A DNA stretch of 19,464 nt from Firmicutes bacterium UBA3914 (GTDB lineage: Bacteria > Bacillota > Limnochordia > Darwinibacteriales > Darwinibacteriaceae), in assembly GCA_002391385.1 (NCBI GenBank), contig DGEY01000077.1, forward strand, positions 13,847 through 33,310, written 5' to 3'. A model generated the notes under the pieces. It made no database searches. It was given only the letters and a program-made list of their open reading frames with translations, and was not told where the DNA came from. Positions 1 through 6,143 of this stretch are shown piece after piece; position 1 is the stretch's first letter, and each line of letters starts with the position of its first letter. Position numbers and translations under genes: made by a program.

Positions 1-1
1 C

Positions 2-925
2 TTACCTGCTTAATATCTCCCCAACACGCAGACGCAAACCATTGGCAAAGTCGAGGCCGGAAAGAATCTTTCCCCCGGGCCTCTGGAGTTTTTGCAGATA
101 GAGGGAACCCGCTCCGCAGGCCACTAAAAGGCCCTCCTCGCTGAAGCTGAGAATCTCGCCGGGGGAGCCCGCCCCGCTGCCTGGCCAGGCTTCCCAGATG
201 CGCACCGTCTCTCCTTTGATCTCAGCCCAGGCCACGGGCCAGGGGTTCATGGCCCTAATCAAGCGGTCCAGTTCCCAAGCGGTCCGGTGGAACTCTACTT
301 TGGCATCTTCCTTTTTCAGCTTAAAGGCATAGCTGGCCTGGCTGTGATCCTGGGGAATCCGGGGTGCGGTGCCCTGGGCGATCTGGCGCACCGTTTCCAG
401 AAGGAGCCCTGCCCCCTTGACCATCAAGCGGTCGTGGAGCGCCCCCGCGGTATCCCGGGGATAGATGGGCTCTTCCGCCTGGAGGATGATATCCCCATCA
501 TCCCAGCCGGAGCCCAGGTACATGGTGGTTACGCCTGTGACCGTATCACCATTTTTGATGGCGGTGTTGATGGGCGCGGCACCCCGGTATTTGGGCAGCA
601 GGGAACTGTGCACGTTGATGCAGCCGTACTTGGGCGCGGCCAGCAGGCGATCGGGGATCTTCTGGCCGAAGGCCACCACCACAAAGAGCTCAGCCCCCAG
701 CCCCTCCAAATCCTCCATGACCTGGGGATCACTGATCCTTTCCGGTTGGAAGATGGGCAGGCCCAGCTCCAGGGCCACCACTTTCACGGGGGATTGGACC
801 AGCCTCTGCCCCCGGCCCGCCCGGCGGTCCGGTTGGGTGACCACGCCCACAAGCTCATGCTCCGCGGCCAGGGCTTTGAGGCTCGGTACGGCAAACTCCG
901 GCGTGCCCATGAAGAGGATGCGCAT
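2..925 (-). CDS. fmt: Methionyl-tRNA formyltransferase
   Basis: This enzyme transfers a formyl group from 10-formyltetrahydrofolate to Met-tRNA(fMet), making the cytoplasmic initiator tRNA. The product is 307 aa, close to the usual 310-315 aa. The N-terminus (MRILFMGTPEFAVPSL) is the family's opening. The folate and catalytic core is clear: Asn104 and His106, then SLLPKYRGAAPI at 108-119, and DDGD with Asp145, matching the Asn/His/Asp catalytic triad. The loop before that Asp reads GSGWDDGD where most relatives have GLDTGD. The C-terminal OB-like tRNA-binding domain ends in RLRVGEILSR, so the gene is complete, with its TAA at positions 2-4. Its ATG directly follows the TAA of def with no spacer, and its Shine-Dalgarno (GGAGGGGAG) lies in the last codons of def. 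Translational coupling is therefore likely. The def-fmt pairing is standard, because Def later removes the formyl group that Fmt adds. Confidence 0.97.
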   Translation of the reverse strand: MRILFMGTPEFAVPSLKALAAEHELVGVVTQPDRRAGRGQRLVQSPVKVVALELGLPIFQPERISDPQVMEDLEGLGAELFVVVAFGQKIPDRLLAAPKYGCINVHSSLLPKYRGAAPINTAIKNGDTVTGVTTMYLGSGWDDGDIILQAEEPIYPRDTAGALHDRLMVKGAGLLLETVRQIAQGTAPRIPQDHSQASYAFKLKKEDAKVEFHRTAWELDRLIRAMNPWPVAWAEIKGETVRIWEAWPGSGAGSPGEILSFSEEGLLVACGAGSLYLQKLQRPGGKILSGLDFANGLRLRVGEILSR

Positions 926-1408
926 TTAGCTCCCCTCCTCGGGGTTTTCGGCCGGTTCCAGCTCCGCCTCCCCCAGGCTGCGGTCGAGGATCAGGATGCC
1001 GTCTAGATGATCGATCTCATGCTGCAGGGCCCGGGCTAAAAAGCCTTCCGCCTTAACCCGCACGGGCTTACCCTTTTCGTTCAGGCCCGTCACCTCGATC
1101 TCCGCGGCCCGTTTCACATAGACCCAGCGCTCGGGGATGCTCAGGCAGCCCTCCACATCGATCTCTTCCCCCTGGGCGCTCTGGACCACGGGGTTGATCA
1201 AGCAGACCGGGCCTTCTCCCAGATCCACGACAATGATGCGCTTATTTACGCCCACCTGCGGCGCGGCCAACCCGGCGCCGTTGGCTTCATACATGGTTTC
1301 GATCATATCCTCAACGAGTTTGGTGATCTTCTTGGTGATCCTGGGCACTTCTTGGGCCCTGGTTTCCAAGATGGGATCGCCTATCTTCACAATGGGCAGT
1401 ACAGCCAT
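926..1408 (-). CDS. def: Peptide deformylase
   Basis: This metalloenzyme removes the N-formyl group from nascent proteins at the ribosome exit. All three family motifs are present: GAGLAAPQ (44-51), EGCLS with metal ligand Cys88 (86-90), and QHEIDH with metal ligands His130 and His134 and catalytic Glu131. I chose the ATG at 1408 (160 aa, beginning MAVLPIVKIGDP). A GAGGTGG Shine-Dalgarno lies 5 bases upstream of it. A GTG three codons earlier, at 1417, sits inside that Shine-Dalgarno and has none of its own. The protein ends in an acidic tail (about 145-160) beyond the catalytic core. It lies downstream of priA and directly upstream of fmt, as in B. subtilis. It is probably co-transcribed with the long operon, with possible extra transcription from the promoter at 1436-1444. 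Confidence 0.97.
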   Translation of the reverse strand: MAVLPIVKIGDPILETRAQEVPRITKKITKLVEDMIETMYEANGAGLAAPQVGVNKRIIVVDLGEGPVCLINPVVQSAQGEEIDVEGCLSIPERWVYVKRAAEIEVTGLNEKGKPVRVKAEGFLARALQHEIDHLDGILILDRSLGEAELEPAENPEEGS

Positions 1409-1435
1409 GGGTGCCACCTCGATTTCTCTACATCT

Positions 1436-1444
1436 ATTATAACA
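1436..1444 (-). promoter_or_regulatory. Possible extended -10 promoter for def-fmt
   Basis: Reading the minus strand, TGTTATAAT gives a perfect extended -10 element (TG-n-TATAAT) just before the priA stop codon region and about 28 bases before the def ATG. No good -35 hexamer lies at 16-18 bases upstream; the nearest TTGATC is too far (22 bases). The call rests on the extended -10 alone. It would let def-fmt be expressed apart from the upstream operon. Confidence 0.4.
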
Positions 1445-1446
1445 TA

Positions 1447-3639
1447 CTAAAGCATGTACAGGGGATCAAGATCCACCGTCACCTGCACGTCCCCGCCCGC
1501 GGAGGGAAGCTCCCCGAGGCCCTGGAGGGGCCCATCGCTCTTGACCAAAACCTGCCAGCGGTAGCGCCCCTGGATACGCCCGATGGGCGCGGGGAAGGGC
1601 CCCACCAGATCCATTTGGGGAATGCCCCGGGCTAAGAGGTGGGCGGCGATGCGCCGGCAGGCCTCCTCCGCCTCCGTTTGGGGGCCGCTGCAGAGGATGC
1701 GGGTGAGCTGGCGGAAGGGAGGGTAGCCAAGGGCCCGGCGAAAGCCGATTTCCTTGCGGTAAAAGCCCAAATAATCATGGCTGCGGGCCGCCTCGATGGC
1801 AAAATGGCCTGGCTCGTAGGCCTGGACGATCACCAAGCCCGGCAGCTCGCCCCGGCCGCTCCGCCCAGCCACCTGGGTTAAGAGCTGGAAAGTACGCTCC
1901 GAGGAGCGGATATCGGGAAAGCGCAGGCTCAAATCCGCGGCCAAAACCCCCACCAGGGTAACCTGGGGAAAGTCCAGGCCCTTGGCCACCATCTGGGTAC
2001 CGATGAGCACCTGGGCCTGTCCCTGGGCGAATTGGCGCAAAATGGCGCTGTGGGCGCCCTTGCGCCGGGTGGTGTCCGCATCCAGGCGCAGGGTTTTCAA
2101 TTCAGGGAACTCTTGAGCCAAGGTCTCCTCCAGCTGCTCGGTGCCCACCCCGAACTGGCGGAGGTAGCGGGAAGCGCAGCGGGGGCACTTCTGGGGCAGA
2201 ACCTCCTGGTGCAGGCAGTAGTGGCACTTCAGGCGGTTCACGCCCTTATGGTAAGTGAGGGACACCTGGCAGTTGGGGCAGTCCAAAACCTCTCCGCACT
2301 CCCGGCAGAGCACGAAGTTGGCAAAGCCCCTCCTGTTTAGAAGGATGATGGCCTGGCGCTCCGTTCCCACCAGGTCCTCCAGTTCTTCCCGGAGACGCCG
2401 GCTGAACATGCTGCGGTTGCCCTGGGCAAACTCCTCCCGCATGTCCACAACCTCGATCTTGGGCAGGGGCCGGCTTTCCACCCGTTCCGGCAGTTCAGCC
2501 AGGATGTACTGGCCCTGGAGGGCCCTGTGGTAGCTTTCCACCGCGGGGGTGGCACTGCCCAGAACCACCTGGCCGCCGGTGAGCTGGCAGCGCTTGATGG
2601 CCACCTCCCGGGTCTGGTAGCGGATGGAGCCCTCTTCCTGCTTGTAGGTGCGCTCATGCTCTTCATCTAGGATAATCAGCCCCAGCCGGGGCAGGGGCGC
2701 GAACACCGCGGAGCGGGCCCCAATCACCACATCCACCCGCCCCTCCCTGATCTTGCACCACTGGTCAAAACGCTCCCCCAGGGAAAGCGCGCTGTGCAGC
2801 ACCGTCACCCGGTCGGGAAAGCGGGCTGCAAAGCGGCCCAGCATCTGGGGGGTCAGGGCGATTTCTGGAACCAGGACGATGGCCTGCCGGCCCCGCCGCA
2901 AGACTTCCGCGATCACCTGGAGGTACACTTCCGTCTTGCCGCTGCCGGTCACCCCGTGGAGCAGCACCGGCCGGCGCTCTCCCTCCAGTTCGGCTAGGAT
3001 CGTGGCCACCGCCTCGTGCTGTCTTGCGGTAAGTACCAGCTGCGGATCGGGAAGCGGCTCCACTTCCACCTTCCGCTCCACCCGCACATCTTCCAGGGCG
3101 ATGATGCCCCTCTCCGCCAGGGCCCGCAACGTAGAAGTGCTGGTCTCCGCCAGGGCCAGAAGTTCCGGGGCCAAGAGCCTGCCTCCCCGGGCCTGGAGGA
3201 CCTCCACGACCCGCCTTTGGACCCAGGCGTTTTTGCGCAGCTGGGGCTCGGGCTCCAGCAAGGTGACCAGCTGGGCGGTTTTCACCCCCACCCTCTCCCG
3301 GCCGTAGCGCCGGGCCGGGGGCAGCATGTACTGCAGGGCTTCGGAGAAGAGCCCGGCATAGGTTTCCCCCATCCAGCGGGCCAGCTCCACCAGGGAAGGC
3401 AAAATGGCGGGCTCCGGATCCAAAGGCTTGAGGATGCTCCTGAGCCTTTCCTTTTCCACCTCCAGCTCATCGGTGAGCTCCACCACATAGCCCTCCAGCT
3501 TGCGGCGGCCGAAGGGGACCAAAACCCGGTGGCCGATTTCGATGGTTGCCCGATAGCGCTCGGGGATAGCGTATTGGAAGATGCGGTTCACCGCCTCGGC
3601 CCGCACATCCACGATCACGCCAGCGTAGAGTTTTTCCAC
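1447..3639 (-). CDS. priA: Primosomal protein N' (replication restart helicase PriA)
   Basis: PriA is a 3'-5' superfamily 2 DNA helicase that recognises stalled forks and reloads the replisome. In the 730-aa product I see the N-terminal fork-binding region (LYAGVIVDV, FQYAIPE), Walker A GVTGSGKT (229-236), DEEH box (325-328), motif III GSATP (361-365) and a late QVAGRSGRG motif VI. Eight cysteines at 445, 448, 454, 457, 472, 475, 485 and 488 form the two zinc sites inserted in the helicase core. The reading frame stays open up to an ATG at 3714 that overlaps rpoZ. I prefer GTG at 3639: it has a GAGGTG Shine-Dalgarno 6 bases upstream, and it gives MEKLYAGVIVDV, the usual family beginning. The extra 25 residues of the longer form look unlike PriA. 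In B. subtilis coaBC lies between rpoZ and priA; here only 56 bases do. Confidence 0.96.
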   Translation of the reverse strand: MEKLYAGVIVDVRAEAVNRIFQYAIPERYRATIEIGHRVLVPFGRRKLEGYVVELTDELEVEKERLRSILKPLDPEPAILPSLVELARWMGETYAGLFSEALQYMLPPARRYGRERVGVKTAQLVTLLEPEPQLRKNAWVQRRVVEVLQARGGRLLAPELLALAETSTSTLRALAERGIIALEDVRVERKVEVEPLPDPQLVLTARQHEAVATILAELEGERRPVLLHGVTGSGKTEVYLQVIAEVLRRGRQAIVLVPEIALTPQMLGRFAARFPDRVTVLHSALSLGERFDQWCKIREGRVDVVIGARSAVFAPLPRLGLIILDEEHERTYKQEEGSIRYQTREVAIKRCQLTGGQVVLGSATPAVESYHRALQGQYILAELPERVESRPLPKIEVVDMREEFAQGNRSMFSRRLREELEDLVGTERQAIILLNRRGFANFVLCRECGEVLDCPNCQVSLTYHKGVNRLKCHYCLHQEVLPQKCPRCASRYLRQFGVGTEQLEETLAQEFPELKTLRLDADTTRRKGAHSAILRQFAQGQAQVLIGTQMVAKGLDFPQVTLVGVLAADLSLRFPDIRSSERTFQLLTQVAGRSGRGELPGLVIVQAYEPGHFAIEAARSHDYLGFYRKEIGFRRALGYPPFRQLTRILCSGPQTEAEEACRRIAAHLLARGIPQMDLVGPFPAPIGRIQGRYRWQVLVKSDGPLQGLGELPSAGGDVQVTVDLDPLYML

Positions 3640-3645
3640 ATGCTT

Positions 3646-3651
3646 CACCTC
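3646..3651 (-). promoter_or_regulatory. Shine-Dalgarno site that fixes the priA start
   Basis: Minus-strand GAGGTG lies 6 bases before the GTG at 3639. The upstream in-frame ATG at 3714 is inside rpoZ and has no comparable site. This supports the shorter PriA. Confidence 0.65.
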
Positions 3652-3695
3652 GAAAAAAAGCCCGTGGCATCCACCACAGGCTCGCACAAGTGCCG

Positions 3696-3866
3696 TTATT
3701 TCTGATACTCCCATTTGATCTTGCCTGCTTCCAGTTCCTCGATGGCGATGGTCACCGGTTTGCAGGCCTTGGCTTCCAGGACCGGTTCCGATCCATCAAT
3801 CAACTGCCTGGCTCTCTGGGAGACGACCATAATAGCCTCATAGCGGTTAGCTTTCTGTGGCTTCAA
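3696..3866 (-). CDS. rpoZ: RNA polymerase omega subunit (short form)
   Basis: Omega helps fold and assemble the beta' subunit of RNA polymerase. This gene codes for only 56 aa, starts with TTG at 3866 and overlaps the end of gmk by 20 bases in another frame. The translation has the omega core: ANRYEAIMVVSQRARQLIDG, then KPVTIAIEELEAGKIKW. That resembles the usual SKY-LV-AKRAR-L and K-V-IA-EE---GKI pattern. It lacks the PSIDDLL-type N-terminal segment of many Bacillota omegas. No ATG or GTG occurs between the TTG and an in-frame stop shortly upstream, so TTG is the only ordinary start. The position directly after gmk is the conserved one. I am sure of the identity and less sure of the exact start. 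Confidence 0.88.
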   Translation of the reverse strand: MKPQKANRYEAIMVVSQRARQLIDGSEPVLEAKACKPVTIAIEELEAGKIKWEYQK

Positions 3867-4521
3867 GATCCGACCCCCCTTTCCAGATCTGCTGCAGATA
3901 GTCTAGATCAATGCGGCTCACTCTGCACCATTCGCTGAGTATGATCTGCCGGAGCTGCTCCGCAGCTTTATTTAAATCATCGTTGATGATGAAATAGTCG
4001 TAGTCGACGATATGCTTCACTTCTTCCCGTGATTTGGCCAAACGGCGCTTGATCACTTCCTCCGAATCGGAACCGCGCAAGCGCAAGCGCCGGCTCAGTT
4101 CCTCCGGGGTGGGCGGCAGCAGGAAAACCAGCACCGCCTCGGGCATCTTCCGCTTGATCTGGGCCGCACCTTGAATATCAATATCCATGATGACTGCATT
4201 ACCCGCCTCAATCTGCTCGTACACGTATTTCTTCGGTGTCCCGTAGCGGTAGCCCACAAACGTTGCCGATTCTAATAATAGATCAGCTGCGAGCATTTTG
4301 TCAAATTCTTCTTCACTCACGAAGAAATAATTCACCGCGTGCACTTCCCCCACCCGAGGCGGCCGGGTGGTCACGCTCACGGAGTACTTTAAGTTGGGAA
4401 TGGTGGGAAAAACGGCATTCATCACAGAGTTTTTACCGGCACCGCTGGGGCCGGATAACACTATGAGAAAGCCTTTTGTTTTTAGCCCACCATTCCGCAA
4501 GTCCTTCTGTGTTCCCTTCAA
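3847..4521 (-). CDS. gmk: Guanylate kinase
   Basis: This cytoplasmic kinase phosphorylates GMP (and dGMP) to GDP with ATP, which feeds GTP and (p)ppGpp pools. The 224-aa product has the P-loop GPSGAGKNS (24-32), the GMP-binding TTRPPRVGE (51-59), YGTP, the central MDIDIQGA strand and the lid RGSDSEEVIKRRL. Asn31 in the P-loop stands where relatives usually have Ser or Gly, but Lys30 and Ser32 are kept, so the enzyme should be active. The start is TTG at 4521, 15 bases after the remA stop and in the same frame as remA; a GGGAG lies about 11 bases upstream of the TTG, a rather long spacing. A second TTG at 4500 is possible. The protein is about 15-20 residues longer than many Gmks because of the N-terminal extension. 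Confidence 0.95.
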   Translation of the reverse strand: MKGTQKDLRNGGLKTKGFLIVLSGPSGAGKNSVMNAVFPTIPNLKYSVSVTTRPPRVGEVHAVNYFFVSEEEFDKMLAADLLLESATFVGYRYGTPKKYVYEQIEAGNAVIMDIDIQGAAQIKRKMPEAVLVFLLPPTPEELSRRLRLRGSDSEEVIKRRLAKSREEVKHIVDYDYFIINDDLNKAAEQLRQIILSEWCRVSRIDLDYLQQIWKGGSDLEATES

Positions 4522-4536
4522 TCCAGCAGCAACTCC

Positions 4537-4803
4537 CTATTTCTCATTAGCTTCCAGGTTGTCTTTACTTGTGAGACGATGTGCCACGGTCTCGGGTTGC
4601 ACTGCTGACAAAATGATGTGATCGCTATCTGCGATAATGACTGCTCTGGTGCGCCGGCCGTAGGTCGCGTCAATGAGCATCCCGCGATCCCGGGCCTCCT
4701 GCACCAGGCGCTTAATAGGAGCCGACTCGGGACTGACTATGGCCACGATTCGATTAGCTGCGACGATATTGCCAAAACCGATGTTGATCAGTTGGATGCC
4801 CAT
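4537..4803 (-). CDS. remA: RemA/DUF370 family DNA-binding regulator
   Basis: RemA proteins form ring-like oligomers that bind DNA. In B. subtilis RemA activates biofilm matrix operons. This 88-aa protein is strongly conserved along its length: FGNIVAANRIVAIVSPES, then ARDRGMLIDATYGRRTRAV, then SDHIILSAVQPETVAHRL. The last 10 residues (TSKDNLEANEK) are a variable tail. The ATG at 4803 has an AAGGAG Shine-Dalgarno 8 bases upstream. remA is followed by gmk, as in B. subtilis (ylzA-gmk). What it regulates here cannot be told, since no matrix genes lie in the window. Confidence 0.96.
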   Translation of the reverse strand: MGIQLINIGFGNIVAANRIVAIVSPESAPIKRLVQEARDRGMLIDATYGRRTRAVIIADSDHIILSAVQPETVAHRLTSKDNLEANEK

Positions 4804-4821
4804 GTTCTAAGCTCCTTATCC

Positions 4822-5130
4822 CTAACCTAACCTCTTGAGCAGCTGTTCCTTTTGCCGTTTGCCCAAACCCTGGACGCGGCGGTTCTCTTTGATGCCGATC
4901 TCCCGCATCAACTTCTCAGAAGTGACCTTGCCCACCTGCGGCAAGGACTGCAGCAGATAGGTGACCCTCATCCTGGCCACCACCTCGTCATCCGTTTTTT
5001 CCAAAACCTCCCGGAGCGTGATGGTGCCCTTCTTCAGCTTGTTCCTCAGTTCAGCCCGTTTGCTGCGCATCTCCTGAGCCTTTTTCAGCGCGTTGAGCTT
5101 CTCTTCCGGGGTCAAAACCGGCAGCGACAT
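4822..5130 (-). CDS. Integration host factor, actinobacterial type (mIHF-like)
   Basis: This small DNA-binding, probably nucleoid-associated protein (102 aa) resembles mycobacterial mIHF. The N-terminal half is a charged helix (about 8-35) rich in Lys and Arg. The C-terminal half carries the helix-two-turn-helix core: LLQSLPQVGKVTSEKLM (59-75), then IKENRRVQGLGKRQ (80-93). This parallels the LPGVGK...RRVRGLG signature of mIHF. The start is well supported: AAGGAGGTGA lies 6 bases before the ATG at 5130. The gene lies between yicC and remA, where B. subtilis has nothing, and 18 bases from remA. In mycobacteria mIHF is essential and bends DNA; the role here is inferred only from similarity. Confidence 0.88.
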   Translation of the reverse strand: MSLPVLTPEEKLNALKKAQEMRSKRAELRNKLKKGTITLREVLEKTDDEVVARMRVTYLLQSLPQVGKVTSEKLMREIGIKENRRVQGLGKRQKEQLLKRLG

Positions 5131-5194
5131 TCTTGCTCACCTCCTTTGCTTGACGGATTCAGCATGTTCAGAACCTGGGCAAGTTGGAGCCAGG

Positions 5195-6073
5195 TCACTC
5201 GATGTTCTGGACTTGTTCGCGCACCTTCTCCAACTCACTTTTTAACTCCACCACCAGGCCGGCAATGTGCGCACTGGAACCCTTGGCGCCGATGGTGTTC
5301 ACCTCACGGTTCATCTCCTGTATCAAAAAGTCCAGCTTGCGCCCGACCGGCTCGGTTGAGTGCAAGAGGTCTTTTAGCTGCTGAGTGTGGCTGGCCAAAC
5401 GCACCAGTTCCTCATCGATGCTGCATCGGTCAGCAAAGAGGGCCACTTCGGCCAAAAAGCGTTCCTCGGTGAGGGTTGTCCCCTGCAGAAGTTCCCGCAG
5501 GCGCTCCCGGAGGCGCTCCCTGTAATCCACCACAACCTGGGGCGCGATCTCCGCCACCTGGCGCTGCAGCTCGGCGATGCGGGTGATCTTCTCCTCCAGG
5601 TCGCGGCACAGGCGGGCACCCTCCGCGGCCCGCATCTGCTCTAGATCAGTTAAAGCCTGCCCGGCCGCCTCCAGGAGCACCCCTTGGAGCTCTTCCCAGT
5701 CGCATTCGGGCTCTTCCACCTCTAGGATGCCGGGGAGAGTCAAAACCTGGCTCAAGGTCACTTCCTCGTCGCTGCCCAGAACCTCCTGGATAGCCCCAAG
5801 CGCCCGCAGATAGCCCAGGAGCAGCGGGGCGTTTAACTGTACATTTCTCTCTTTTTGCGCAAATTCCTCCACTGTAACCGCGGCTTCCACCCTGCCCCGG
5901 GCGATCCGCTCGCCGATGGCCCGGCGCAGCACCTCCTCCAGCTGGCTGTACTGCTTGGGCACGCGCAAAAAGAGGTCCAGATAGCGGTGATTCACGGATC
6001 GCAGCTCGACCCGGACCGCATAGCGTTCGCTTGTGGCTTCGCCTTGACCGAAGCCGGTCATGCTCTTGATCAC
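5195..6073 (-). CDS. YicC/YloC family endoribonuclease
   Basis: YicC/YloC proteins are oligomeric endoribonucleases; E. coli YicC cuts small RNAs such as RyhB. The 292-aa product has both family signatures: MIKSMTGFGQGE at the N-terminus and the DUF1732-type C-terminus (about 247-292) with DFLIQEMNREVNTIGAKG. The middle is mostly charged and helical, likely coiled. The start is GTG at 6073, with a GGAGG Shine-Dalgarno 7 bases upstream; the ATG four codons later has no suitable site. It is the first gene of the long minus-strand operon, with a promoter at 6098-6126. The order yloB, yloC, remA, gmk matches B. subtilis, so this is the yloC counterpart. Confidence 0.95.
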   Translation of the reverse strand: MIKSMTGFGQGEATSERYAVRVELRSVNHRYLDLFLRVPKQYSQLEEVLRRAIGERIARGRVEAAVTVEEFAQKERNVQLNAPLLLGYLRALGAIQEVLGSDEEVTLSQVLTLPGILEVEEPECDWEELQGVLLEAAGQALTDLEQMRAAEGARLCRDLEEKITRIAELQRQVAEIAPQVVVDYRERLRERLRELLQGTTLTEERFLAEVALFADRCSIDEELVRLASHTQQLKDLLHSTEPVGRKLDFLIQEMNREVNTIGAKGSSAHIAGLVVELKSELEKVREQVQNIE

Positions 6074-6097
6074 TGGGGTTCCTCCAAACCCTGCTGT

Positions 6098-6126
6098 ATT
6101 ATAGCCTTTATTCTTGCTCTGGTAAA
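6098..6126 (-). promoter_or_regulatory. Sigma-A-type promoter of the yicC-fmt operon
   Basis: On the minus strand TTTACC (6121-6126) and a perfect TATAAT (6098-6103) are 17 bases apart. Transcription would start near 6091, about 18 bases before the yicC GTG. The site lies in the 70-bp gap between the ATPase gene and yicC. No terminator is visible there, so some read-through from the ATPase gene is possible. Confidence 0.75.
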
Positions 6127-6143
6127 ATAATCCTGCCTGCTAG

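Noticed and set aside
287..1006. Long open frame of 239 codons on the plus strand, opposite fmt
   Set aside because: It is antisense to a clear fmt gene, has no recognisable domain and no ribosome site. High-GC coding DNA often leaves such open frames, as also at 3016-3705, 15274-15951 and 18562-19059.
4521..4537. RemA-Gmk fusion by stop-codon read-through, as both are in one frame
   Set aside because: Only five codons separate them, but the TAG stop and a separate ribosome site are normal, and each protein is full length by itself.
5174..5194. CCTGG/CCAGG inverted repeat after yicC as a terminator
   Set aside because: It is only a 5-bp stem with an 11-base loop and no T-run, and the following genes are clearly part of the same operon.
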